Source of the DNA: Tethya wilhelma | Lineage: Eukaryota > Porifera > Demospongiae > Tethyida > Tethyidae | Assembly: GCA_964030475.1 (NCBI GenBank) | Contig: CAXIPT010000007.1 | Span: 4,669,607 to 4,733,606, forward strand | DNA length: 64,000 bases | Reading direction: 5' to 3' | Shown: positions 53,458 through 63,920 of the stretch, piece by piece | Position numbering within the stretch: the first letter of the stretch is position 1 | Layout of the letters: each line of letters opens with the position of its first letter | Translations under genes and position numbers: made by a program | Notes under the pieces: model-generated | The model's input: the letters and a program-made list of their open reading frames with translations, nothing else | Told to the model about the DNA's origin: nothing | The model's database searches: none

Positions 53458-53708
53458 GTAAAAAAAACATTGGAAATGTAATGAGACACAGGAATGGCCA
53501 AATCGTAAAAAGAAAGCAAACAAGCTGGAATGGCTGTTTGAGTGTGTGCAGAATTCTTCCTGTGCCGTGGACTGCATGTAGTACTCTCTTCCCATGTTGC
53601 CCATAGGAATAATTCTTTACACACTCAAACAGCCATTCCATCTTGTTTGCTTTCTTTTTACGATTTGGTCATTCCTATGTCTCATTACATTTCCAATGTT
53701 TTTTTTAC
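53458..53708. mobile_element. 251 bp fold-back element with ~100 bp arms
   Basis: Left arm 53458 to about 53560 and right arm about 53606 to 53708 are near-perfect reverse complements: GTAAAAAAAACATTGG / CCAATGTTTTTTTTAC at the ends and GAATGGCTGTTTGAGTGTGT / ACACACTCAAACAGCCATTC inside. The spacer is ~45 bp. Confidence 0.85.
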
Positions 53709-54360
53709 TTTTTTGTTCTCATTTTTTCATAATTCTATGAATCACATTTGAGCTTGAGTTTGTGTGTGCCGGGTAGTTACTTGTACTCTATATATACTGA
53801 GAGTCATCATAGGCCAATTGGCCTGCTGCATTGAGCCGGCATGACATGAAAAGTTTATCTATCTATCTATATCAGCATGAATATTATAGCTTGTATAATC
53901 TACTGGTATGCTATCAGTATAAAAGTGAAGCATCTCAGCACTGGAGGCTGGAGCTGTATCTAACAAAATTTACTAGCTTTACTCATCTCCTTATAATGAC
54001 AACAACATAATAAGTGTAACATTAAAGTAGTCTATTCACCTCCTAAATATTGAAGACTGAAAGATTAGAGAGAGCTCAGCACAACCAGAAATCTTCAGGC
54101 AGGCAGCAAATATGAAATTTCCCAGTAGTTAATGAATTATGCATGAGCGTAGAAATGAATGGCTGCCATACGGAGAAGGCGTATCTAGCCACCTAACGAG
54201 AGGCACAGAAAAACGATACCAAAAGCACATGAAGACAAAGATACCAAGTTTATTCGTTCAACGGAATCAGCTTCTGAAAGTGAACAGTCTTTCGGAGAAA
54301 AGTTGAGCCATGATCAGCGGAAGAAGAAGAAGAAGAACTGAGAAGCCGCGCTCACTAAGG
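53709..54360. other. Intergenic with (TCTA)n-tailed repeat end
   Basis: 53820-53870 (GCCAATTGGCCTGCTGC... then TCTATCTATCTAT) looks like the 3' end of a retroelement with a tetranucleotide tail. The remainder shows nothing. Confidence 0.4.
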
Positions 54361-54525
54361 GTGGCCTGGTGGCTTGTTCACCATTGACTCTGACTTCCAA
54401 CCCATGGGTAGGTGGTTCGAGTCCCTCCAGTGCCACAGGTATTTGTTTCCCATTTTCTCTTTCGAGCTCTGCCTAGGAGTTAACTCATTGACAGCTCTAC
54501 TGACCCCAAAAATAAAAATGAGGAG
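54361..54525 (+). mobile_element. tRNA-derived SINE, copy A
   Basis: GTGGCCTGGTGGCTTGTTCA head, perfect B box GGTTCGAGTCC (54414-54424), CAGTGCCACAGGTATTTGTT, and a tail ending AAAAATGAGGA. Matches copy B at 38760-38907. Confidence 0.7.
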
Positions 54526-54534
54526 GTGAATTAG

Positions 54535-54723
54535 CCTCGTACCCAGGCCCCTCCCTCCTCATGAGTGAAGGTCAAAGGAGAGAGCCTGGGTACGAGGCCT
54601 CGAGGCTAGAGGTGAATTTCACCGCATCCTACGGAGGGGATGTAAAGCCGTCGGTCCCGGGGACCTGCGTTCTATGGTTAGCCACAATTGTGGTAAACCC
54701 GGAGGGAAAAAAAAAAAAAAAAA
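54535..54723 (+). mobile_element. Short inverted-repeat and poly(A)-tailed retroelement end
   Basis: GCCTCGTACCCAGGC (54533-) and GCCTGGGTACGAGGC (54586-) form a fold-back. The following GGGGATGTAAAGCCGTCGG block and the A-run to N 54724 look like a retroelement 3' end. Confidence 0.5.
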
Positions 54724-54836
54724 NATATAAGCCTATAATTATCTATGGTATAGGGGAAAGAAGAGACAAAGCCAACATTTTCTCTATAAGTGAAAAATTA
54801 TTTTTTGCATGCATGCATGCTTACTCCTAATTTGCA

Positions 54837-54970
54837 GTTCAGCGTTTCCAAGTTTACAGCCGGAGCATTTTGTTGATGCCGTTTTTCAATCTCTTTTGCT
54901 AACAGACACACCCAGTAACAGTCTGAGTGAGCTATGTAGGCACTGTATGGGCATGCATGTTGGAAAAATG
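54837..54970 (+). other. Orphan exon-like ORF
   Basis: After an acceptor-like TAATTTGCAG (ends 54836) comes SAFPSLQPEHFVDAVFQSLL, TDTPSNSLSELCRHCMG, open for ~45 codons. Protein-like but unassigned. Confidence 0.25.
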
Positions 54971-55019
54971 AAAAAAAATACGTATTGTCCGCCAAGTTGC
55001 TCTTACTAATCCTCAGCGT

Positions 55020-56458
55020 TTTATACAACTAAGCAGCATATGAATGGGCATGCAATATCCACTCATGACCATATTTTTATGTCAAAGTCTAATACAGTAA
55101 GTTCGCTGTCTGCTACTTTGCCCCAATTAGTGAAGTTGAGTCATTGGCTTAATTGAATTATTAGTTATACGGTATAGCTAGAAATTTTCGAGGAATATAA
55201 ATTTCGCTGTTTTCGCGGATCATTGGCAATCCTCGAAAATTTTACCCGCGAAATTTTCGGGATCGCATTGCAATAATTCTAACGTAATTGCAAGAGCTCT
55301 ATAGGCGACCGATTCTACCATCTCATCTAACATTGTGCCAAACTGACACAGAGTAGTCTACAAGCATTCCCAAATGTGGTACCTGGAGTGGGAACAAACA
55401 AAAACATCACAAAACATCATTTTTAACAAAACATTGTAATTATTTATACCAATTGATCTATTCTCAAATTCCCCATTATACATGAACCTATATAATATTC
55501 TTTTAAATGACTTTCCAAACAGTTCCTGTTGAATTAATTACTGTTTTTGGATAGGTGTTAGGTTTGAAATAAGCCCATCATGCATGACCAAAAAATTACC
55601 GGCAGTTTAGCACAGTCATGCAGCCTTTTTTTCATCACGTACGTGTTTGTACAACAACACCATATATACTCAACAACCTTCAAAGGATCTAGGAATGCTC
55701 ATACGTGCTTGTATGATGACCATGCATATCTCGAAATTTTCACCTATTATTCCAGTATTATTCTCAATGTTCCAAGGACTAGCAATTAACTGTAAAAATT
55801 CGACCAGCATGTATTAAGATCTTGCTGCATGCAGTCAATGTTCACGTACAAAACATCTAGATGATGTCCCATTTTTCTTTGTAAATTTTATTGGAGTTTT
55901 CATTTTTGCATATTAATAATAATTATTATAACAAACTATGATTACTACGTATATACTGTTTATTTTTCCATCTTAATCGGTGCCATAGTGGGAGACAATT
56001 GCATCACATAGTTTCATGAGAATGATTGATTCAGAACTATAAAATTCAGGAGAATACTGATAGTTCTCAGGAAGAGATCATGTTAAGATATTGATTTTAT
56101 GCTTGCATGGATATGTAGAGAAATTGTACTAATGTAGGTCACTTTGACGTGCAATATAATATTATGTCAAAAATGCATAATTATTGGAAGTTTGAAAATA
56201 ATTATTGTTGTGTGCTCAAGCAATTCACAAACCGACATGAAGTCTATATACTCCAACTACATACTGTTTTTTTAGCAGTGAGACCCTCAATTAACCAAAT
56301 ATTTTGCTCCACAACTTGTACTGATGACATGCATGTGCACCAAATTACTCATCAGAAATGAACTATATACTAATGCATGCTATATTATAATATACTGTGC
56401 ACACATATGTGTCAGTCTATACATGGGTCTTGGAGTCAATTTGGATTTGCATGTTCGC
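55020..56458. repeat. Duplicated spacer: inverted-duplication arm and 7TM-gene relic
   Basis: 55030-55160 resembles 59105-59280. 55190-55270 is a small CGCGAAAATT-rich piece of the MITE family. 55337-55753 is the right arm of the inverted duplication with 50363-50869. 55885-56005 is a decayed relic of the 7TM-like gene (segments 6-7 region: CTGTTTATTTTTCC, TCTTAATCGGTGCCATAGTG), also seen near 58.9 and 62.6 kb. 56210-56310 resembles 63085-63175. Confidence 0.6.
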
Positions 56459-56466
56459 TATAAAAG
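56459..56466 (+). promoter_or_regulatory. TATA box of S3
   Basis: TATAAAAG, in the context GCTATAAAAGTCAG conserved before S1 and S4. It is followed 40-60 bases later by AAGCCAACTTATCAAGACTGC, also conserved, and lies 134 bases before the S3 ATG. Confidence 0.65.
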
Positions 56467-56599
56467 TCAGTGTGCATTGGTGTTTCAGTGCATTCAAGCC
56501 AACTTATCAAGACTGCAGCAGCTATATATAGCTATAGTGTATAAACAAACAAAACATACAGTCTCTCCAAGACTTAATAAGAAGTCATCAAAATAAATA

Positions 56600-57478
56600 A
56601 TGATGTTCATCATACAGCTGACTATGATTGCTGCCTCCATTCTACTGCCAGCAGTCTTATCTCAACAGCAAGGCCTTCCTCTCTCTCTCCCTCCATCAGT
56701 GATCCCACCAACTGGTGATGGAGGAACCTGTCCTGCCAACAATGAAAGAGAGACTGCTCGAGACAATCTTCAAGCCTCTGTACAAGAAATTCTGTCAAAA
56801 ATTGCACAAACTGAGTTACTTCCTCAGTGCGGAGACGGCCTGTGGCAGCGTGTTGGCTTCCTCAACATGAGTGATCCTACAATGGACTGTCCAGGTAATT
56901 GGAGTGAATTTTTGCAAAGTAATGTGCGAGCTTGTGGCCGACCAACATCTAACACTGGAAGCTGTCCATCCACTATCTATTCTACAAACATTCAATACAG
57001 CAAGGTGTGTGGACGAGTTATCGGATACAAATTTGCCACACCTGATGCATTTAACACATATCCAGCCGGGACTGGAATTGATGGTAACTATGTTGATGGT
57101 GTTAGTGTCACTCATGGAAATCCACGTTCTCACATTTGGACCTTTGCTGCTGCTGCTTCATATGCAGATATTACAAGTGCCTGTCCTTGTGCCAGTACTA
57201 ATGCTGTTCCCAGTCCTTCTTTCATTGGAAATAACTATTTCTGTGAGGCTGCTACTGATGTTCATGCTTTTAATACCTTTTTCCCCGATGACCCTCTTTG
57301 GGATGGTCAAGGATGTCCTTCTGGTGTTGACTGTTGTACGTTCAACTCTCCTCCCTGGTTCTCAGTGGAACTTGGTGCCACTACAACACACGATATTGAA
57401 GTTCGTATATGCAATGATGGAGACACTAATAATGATGAAAACACACCAATTCAACTGCTGGAGCTATACATCCAGTAG
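56600..57478 (+). CDS. Secreted cysteine-rich protein, family member S3
   Basis: 292 aa, single exon, start MMFIIQLTMIAASILLPAVL at 56600. Thirteen mature cysteines: GTC, QCG, DCP, ACG, SCP, VCG, CPC, FCE, GCP, DCC, RIC. Invariant blocks NMSDPTMDCPGNW, VDGVSVTHGNPRSHIWTF, NYFCEAAT, DPLWDGQGCPSGVDCCTFN and PPWFSVELGATTTHDIEVRI; ends IQLLELYIQ. It faces away from S2, with inverted-duplicated spacer between them. Function unknown; export is inferred from the signal peptide and absence of other membrane segments. Confidence 0.87.
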   Translation: MMFIIQLTMIAASILLPAVLSQQQGLPLSLPPSVIPPTGDGGTCPANNERETARDNLQASVQEILSKIAQTELLPQCGDGLWQRVGFLNMSDPTMDCPGNWSEFLQSNVRACGRPTSNTGSCPSTIYSTNIQYSKVCGRVIGYKFATPDAFNTYPAGTGIDGNYVDGVSVTHGNPRSHIWTFAAAASYADITSACPCASTNAVPSPSFIGNNYFCEAATDVHAFNTFFPDDPLWDGQGCPSGVDCCTFNSPPWFSVELGATTTHDIEVRICNDGDTNNDENTPIQLLELYIQ

Positions 57479-58420
57479 CCATGCAGCCAGCTATCAACCC
57501 ACTGCATGTGCATGCAGTGATACTTGAACAACTATATTATTATATATATATATTTTAGGACTAGTGCTAACAATTATAATATTAGCATGAACATTATAGT
57601 AGCTATATTGTTTGGTATAGATATTGACTCTCATTGTATAATTATTAGTTTCAACAATTGGATGCATGCATGACTGTGGTCACATTGTATGTAATTTGCA
57701 AGTAGATCTTATAGTCATAATTTTGTCTAATGATTCTTTAAAAAATATATTATACTACAAAAGTATACAGTAAAACTTTCATACAATATTACAGAAAAAA
57801 TAATTGGGTAATGCATGCAAATTAAGGTAAATTAAATCAAGGGAGTCAAACTCCAACAGCATTCAGAGTGATTATAGAAAATCATTATAGTTCCCAGTGG
57901 AACTGACAAACTAAGTTTATGCTTGGATTACATACTAATCTATCGTACATACAGTATAGAACAGGGCCAACTGTCCCACAATACACTGTAATATTGCTCA
58001 CAATAAAAATCTAGCCAAACAAAATTAAACCTTCTATATATGTCACTCATGCAGAGGCTCTTTCTGATACGGATCTCAGCATTCGTATAAACAGTGCAAG
58101 TGGGAAGCGACAATATAGTGCCATTTTTGTTATTCTACGTGACTTCCTAACCTGCCATTACAGCATGATATAGATGCTGTATAATGGCAGTTTAGGAAGT
58201 ATGTATATAATTGCATGCTTGATTATCGAATCTTGGTACCACTAAGTTCATATGTTCAGTCATGCCAGATTACACAAGTAGTAAATAAGCAATGTAGGAA
58301 TGGGCAGTGCTGTAAAAAGTATCGGAACAAGGCATGTCTCAATTTCGGTACATGCATGCCTACTTCATTTTCATTTTGATCCCAAGCTCAATTATTGTCG
58401 TAATATTAATAGTTCAAGAC
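57479..58420. other. Intergenic, no gene
   Basis: AT-rich. A hairpin at about 58142-58200 (ACTTCCTAACCTGCCATTA / TAATGGCAGTTTAGGAAGT). 58292-58370 resembles 32945-33020 (GTAGGAATGGGCAGTGC, GTAAAAAG). Confidence 0.45.
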
Positions 58421-58515
58421 AACTGACAATATTGAGGTTAGAATTTGAGTGTGGTAATAAGGGCACTAATAATGGAAATACTCCAATACAACTACTCGAG
58501 TTCTACATTCAGTAG
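58421..58515 (+). pseudogene. Secreted-family relic, last ~30 codons
   Basis: AACTGACAATATTGAGGTTAG begins the DDIEVRI-C block. One extra base breaks the frame at ATTTGAGTG. It then reads CGNKGTNNGNTPIQLLEFYIQ to the normal stop. The rest of the gene is gone. Confidence 0.75.
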
Positions 58516-60291
58516 CGAGCCATGCAGTGATTTTTGAACAGCTATATACTTTTAGGATTGATAAGAGCTATCATAATTATAGCATATCATAAACATGTAT
58601 TAGTAGCTAGTATTGTATGTAGAGAGATTAATTCCAGTTAGCAGTTTCAACAATGATAGGATGTATGTACATCAGTGACTCACAAGCAGATTTTGTAGTA
58701 AAAAACTTATCAATTTTGTTTATGACTATGAAAACTACATTAACTTAGCTGGTGTTGCAATAACTACAGAGTCTTCTCCAAATACCACATATTTTTACAA
58801 TATGGAGAAAGGTCATGCCCACAACAATCTTGAAAGGTGTGTATATAATTTGTTTGACTGTGTTTTGAGTTGGGGTTTCATTTTTCCATATCAAAATATT
58901 AATTATGATTTACTGTTTATTTTTCCTCATAGCAAAACTCCAACAGCATTTTTGTTGTGTATCATATTCCTTTGATCTTAATGGGTGCCATAGTGGGAGA
59001 CAATTGCATCAATTAATTAAGGCATACATCAAAATGAGACTACAAAACTAAAATTCAGGAGATATATTTCCCAGGAACAAATTCAAATTTAATAGTAAAA
59101 ATAAGCAGTGTAGGAATGCATGGGCATGTATAATAATTATTTTCACTCATGACCACCACATAATAATATTATATGTTTTTATACCAAAGTCTAACATTCT
59201 CATCTATACAGTAAGTTCACTGCGCATGCCTGTTGATACTTTACTTCAATTAGTCAACTGAGTCATTGGCTGATTACATATAGCTGTGTGAAGATCATAC
59301 ATGGTTTGCTTGCATGAACAATAATTATTATATGATGAGACTGAACACTAAACAGTCATGTGCTAATTAAAACTGCCTTTACAGCACGTATACATTGCAT
59401 ATCTGTACAGACTCTCTTTTTCATCTAATAAAGACAAAAATTGTATGTATAGTCAACTATACTGTAATGCATGACTACAACTTCAAAAATTACTCACAAG
59501 CTGTTTCTTTAATCAGCCGCTACAGTCAGACCCGTTTTTTGGGTTAGGCACGCTATAGTTTGAGCAACTTAATTATGTGATCCATAGCTCTGGCAAAAAC
59601 AACATAATTTATGAAAAATACTGTGAAATAAGTCTAGACGTTTAGTTCATAATTACCTTAAACAACAAAATTTTCTCATATAGATGCACAAGCTGTATTC
59701 AAGCACAAAATCCCGATTTTGGATCAACTGACTTATCCGGCACCTCATGGGACCCCCATGGTCTGTGGATTTTCTGCTATACTTCCTCCAACCAAAGTAT
59801 TAGTTCTGTCATGCAGTGTCTGCACCTAATGATGCTAAATCAAAGTATTAGTGCATGATTCTACTAAGTAAGAAGGCAGCCAAGACTATATGTCAGAATT
59901 AAGACGTCATCATTGAAAGTCACTGGATCAAGGTGTCTTTGATCAGATCTAAGAGCTCCTTGATGTAGCATTTAGATCATTAACGCATTGCTAATAATAA
60001 TCAATAGGCTCAATTCATGTGCCCTGTTTAAATATAGATTACACAATACACAAATTATCTGAGTGACCTTTACTATTACCACGACTTTCACTACACTACA
60101 TGTACTAAGTGAAAGTGAACAGACTTAGTATAGTGCGGACAATCACCACAGTTTAATGTAGATATAAAACTTTTATGTCTAGCTACTAGTAACAACCTAT
60201 TATGTCATAACACACTATATATTAAGTACAATCAAGTATAGCTGTTCAATAATCACTGCATACTGCATGCATATAATTGATGGTTGGCCGG
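58516..60291. other. Intergenic with 7TM-gene relic
   Basis: 58855-59020 is a decayed relic of the 7TM-like gene's last membrane segments (GATTTACTGTTTATTTTTCC, AGCAAAACTCCAACAGCATTT, CCTTTGATCTTAATGGGTGCC). 59105-59280 matches 55030-55160. Nothing seen in 59300-60290. Confidence 0.55.
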
Positions 60292-61173
60292 CTACTGGAT
60301 GTAAAGCTCGAGCAGTTGAATTGGGGTGTTTTCAGATGCAGAGCGCTCGTCGCTACATATACGAACTTCAATATCGTCAGTTGTAGTGGCACCAAGTTCC
60401 ACTGAGAACCAGGGAGGAGAGTTGAACGTACAACAGTCAACACCAGAAGGACATCCTTGACCATCCCAGAGAGGGTCACCAGGGAGAAAGGTATTGTGAG
60501 CAGCAACACTAGTAGCAGCCTCGCAGAAGTAGTCATTTCCAACAAAAGAAGGACTGGGAGCAGCATTAGGACCAGCACAGGGACAGGCACTATAATGATC
60601 AACATATGCAACACCAGCAGCAAAAGTCCAAATGTGAGAACGTGGATTTCCGTGGGTGACACTAACACCATCAACATAGTTATCATCAGTTCTAGTACCA
60701 TATGTAGCAAATGCATCAGTTGAGGAAAATTGGTAGCCAATAATTTTTCCACACACCTTGTTGTAATGAATGTTTGTAGGATAGAGAGTGGATGCACAGC
60801 TTCCAGTGTCAGAAGTTGGTCGGCCACAAGCTCGCACATTACTATGCAAAAATCCACTCCAAGTAGGTGGACAGTCCATTGTAGGATCACTCATGTTGAG
60901 GAAGCCAACACGCTGCCACAGCCCTGGTCCACACTGAGGAAAGGACACAAATCCCAACAAACCTTTTGCAATTGCTGGCAATAGTCCTTGTACAGAGGTT
61001 TGAAGATTGTCTCGGGCAGCTTCTCTTCCAAAGTCAGTTGGACACGTTCTTCCATTACCAGTTGGTGGGATCACTGACAGAGGGACAGAGAGAGGAAGAC
61101 CTTGCAGTTGAGATGAGACTACTGGCAGTAGAAAGGAGGCAGCAATCAGAGACAGCTGTACAATGGACATCAT
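60292..61173 (-). CDS. Secreted cysteine-rich protein, family member S4
   Basis: 293 aa from MMSIVQLSLIAASFLLPVVS (ATG 61173; the frame is open further upstream but paralogues agree here). Same cysteine blocks as S3, with a slightly longer GLLGFVSFPQCGPG segment and CPCAGPNAAPSPSFVGNDYF. Ends IQLLELYIQ. TATA box (plus-strand TTTTTATA, 61262-61269) 89 bases upstream, with the conserved CAAGCCAA leader. Confidence 0.87.
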   Translation of the reverse strand: MMSIVQLSLIAASFLLPVVSSQLQGLPLSVPLSVIPPTGNGRTCPTDFGREAARDNLQTSVQGLLPAIAKGLLGFVSFPQCGPGLWQRVGFLNMSDPTMDCPPTWSGFLHSNVRACGRPTSDTGSCASTLYPTNIHYNKVCGKIIGYQFSSTDAFATYGTRTDDNYVDGVSVTHGNPRSHIWTFAAGVAYVDHYSACPCAGPNAAPSPSFVGNDYFCEAATSVAAHNTFLPGDPLWDGQGCPSGVDCCTFNSPPWFSVELGATTTDDIEVRICSDERSASENTPIQLLELYIQ

Positions 61174-61884
61174 AATGAGAGAGTTATAATTGATTGTGGC
61201 TGCAGCAGTCGTCATAAATTGGCTTGAATGCACTGTAACTCTGATGCAGGATCCACAATCATTTTTATAGCAAAAAAATTCAGACAGTTGACTCACACTG
61301 CATGTCATGTATACATGCACGTTTGCAAATATTTGCTTCACACTGATCATGCACATGTACATTACTCCACACATATATGTGTTAACTTGTCTCCGCACAA
61401 TTAAGCATGCATTAGTCTCGCTAGCCAGAGCATTCTGTTCTCAATGGATTAATTATATTATTGGCCATTCAGACGGAAAAGCCACTATCCTAGTTGAAAT
61501 ACTATAGTTCTTAAATTTCATACCAAACATATATAAAATTATATATGAATAGTTATAAAATTAAATTCTGACATGAAATTCAAGGAATAGTATTTATATA
61601 CATGACTATAGTCTAAGAATAATTTTTTTATTGAGTCCTTTTCAGTCCTACCAGATCACATACTTTATATACTGTTACCCAGGAGATAGCAATTAAAGTC
61701 TTACCATCATGATAGTATATCGCATACAAAATGAGCATTCCATAACATTAAGTTGCCTTCCGCCATGCAATTGCTACCTTGGCAGCTGTGAAAAATTATG
61801 AGAGACAACAATAACATTAAAAGTCAGCAACAGCCTAGTTCCCAGGCCTTTATGAACTTTACCGGAATGTATTTGTGTGCCACA

Positions 61885-61887
61885 CAC

Positions 61888-61928
<41 letters not shown>

Positions 61929-61965
61929 NNNNNNNNNNNNNNNNNNNNNNNNNNNNNNNNNNNNN

Positions 61966-62011
<46 letters not shown>
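61885..62011. repeat. (CA)n microsatellite with a 37-base N gap
   Basis: CA dinucleotide run interrupted by N 61929-61965. Confidence 0.95.
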
Positions 62012-62013
<2 letters not shown>

Positions 62014-63282
62014 GTCACACTGGACACTTGAGAAAACATTGACTGGAAAAAGCTCGATTGTCCACCTGTGAATCTTGGCCCAGGGTTAGGTGGCATCTGG
62101 CTCTCCAAATAGGAGCACAGCAAGTGCACTACTATCTGAAATGTGGCAGAAATAATGTAAATATGTACCATTCCTATAGATAGAACATGTTGATGAAAAA
62201 ACTTCTTTGTTAGAATTATAATACATTATCACACAAAGTACTTCTGCTGTGATTAAAACATGCTGAAGTAAAAAGTATTTCCTATAAACAGAATGCATAC
62301 CCCGATTGCAAGATGGAAAAAATACATTCCTATAAATAGAACATGCTGACATATACTGAGATTATCATGCATGAGATTATAGATGCTCCAAGCTCCTTAT
62401 GTTATCCTCAAAATTATGCTAGCATAATATCACAAGAGCTAGTAACTATTGTAAAAACTTGACCAGCCTGAATGCTGTAATGTCATGCTGCATCTCAGCG
62501 TTCACAAATAAAAGATGTATACTATAAGATCACAATTAATGATCTCACATTTTTGTTTGACTGCATGTGTCTTTGGTTAGGGTTTCATTTACCATACCAA
62601 ATTATGATTACTGTTTATTTTTTTCCTCGTTATGGGAGTCAATTAGCAAAACTCCAACAGCATTTTTGTTGTGCATTGTATTCCTTTGATCTTAATGGGT
62701 GCCATTGTGGGAGACAATTGCATCATTTAAGGCATACACCAAAATGATGTATAATATACATCCGTACACTTAAGTAATAATATTCAATCAATATAAGCTT
62801 ATAGGACCAGGCTGCACTTATTATTAGTGTCATGCAGTCCTTCAACTACACCTTATGTACTACAAAGATACTGCTTGTCACCTACTGCACATCTCAGTTT
62901 GTTTTTTTGTATATTTTGTGGTTGTAAAGCAAATAATAATAATAATAATACTGTCTCTTTGCATGCATGACATGCAATACTAAAGTCCATCTGGTTTGAG
63001 AATGCTGCCGGAAGTGAAATATATAGCATTCTCAAACCAGATGGACTTAGTCCCAAATGCAGGTAGAGAGTTTGGGAAATTACTATCTGCTCAAGCAATT
63101 AATACACAGGCACAAAAATAACATACTCCCACTAGCTGCATGTTTTTGTCAGCAGTGAGACCCCTCAATTAATAATAAGTACTAATAGGTATTAATTCCT
63201 GATGAGTAATTTGGCATGTCAGTATGGATCGAGTAAATGCCAATGTGTACGTATTCATCCCATGGGAGTCGAATATATTCGA
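62012..63282. other. Intergenic with 7TM-gene relic and a hairpin
   Basis: 62565-62735 is a relic of segments 6-7 of the 7TM-like gene (TTATGATTACTGTTTA, AATTAGCAAAACTCCAA, ATTCCTTTGATCTTAATGGG). A fold-back lies at about 62982-63050 (AGTCCATCTGGTTTGAGAATGC / GCATTCTCAAACCAGATGGACT). 63085-63175 matches the S3 upstream DNA. Confidence 0.55.
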
Positions 63283-63290
63283 TATAAAAA
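63283..63290 (+). promoter_or_regulatory. TATA box of relic S5
   Basis: TATAAAAA followed by TCAGTG and CTTATCAAGACTG, as before S3; 99 bases before the S5 ATG. Confidence 0.55.
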
Positions 63291-63381
63291 TCAGTGTATT
63301 CAATTAAGCCATGCATGCACAGACTTATCAAGACTGTTGCAACTAAACGTTATCTCTCTCTTAATAAGCATGCAATTGTCA

Positions 63382-63920
63382 ATGATGTTGATGATACATC
63401 TGTCTCTTGTCGCTGCCTCTATTCTACTGCTGCCAGTCTTATCTCAACAGTCATGTCTTCCTCTCTCTCTCCCTGGTGATGGAGGAACCTGTCCTAGCAA
63501 GACTGAAACAAGAAACTGCTCGAGATGATCTTCAAGCCTTTATACAAGGACTTGTGGCAGTCTTGTGCCAAGAATTGCATAAGAGTTGTTAAGGTTTTCC
63601 GTTCCTCAATGTGGACCAGGGCTATGACAACATGTTGGTTTCCTCAACATGAGTGATCCTACAATGAAGTGCCCACCAGCTTGGAGCAAATTTTCGGAGA
63701 GTAATGTGCGAGCTTGTGGCCGACCAATTTCTAACTCTGGTGGCTGTGCATCTACTATCTATTGTACAAGAATTCAATACAGCAAGGTGTGGTCAAGCTA
63801 TTGGATATATCAGATTTCAGGAACTGCTGCATTTTCATCAGATCAGGATGGAATTGACAATTATTACGTAGATGGTGTTCAGTGTCACTCAGGGAAATCC
63901 ATGTTCTCACATTTGGACCT
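63382..63920 (+). pseudogene. Secreted cysteine-rich family relic S5
   Basis: Starts with a normal signal peptide (MMLMIHLSLVAASILLLPVL) but shifts frame around 63500 (after GGTCPSKTE). It has stops near 63535-63590 and a damaged QCGPGL block, then reads NMSDPTMKCPPAW to YCTRIQYSKV, and loses homology after the SHLDL remnant of HIWTF (about 63920). The CPC, DCC and terminal blocks are absent. Confidence 0.85.
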
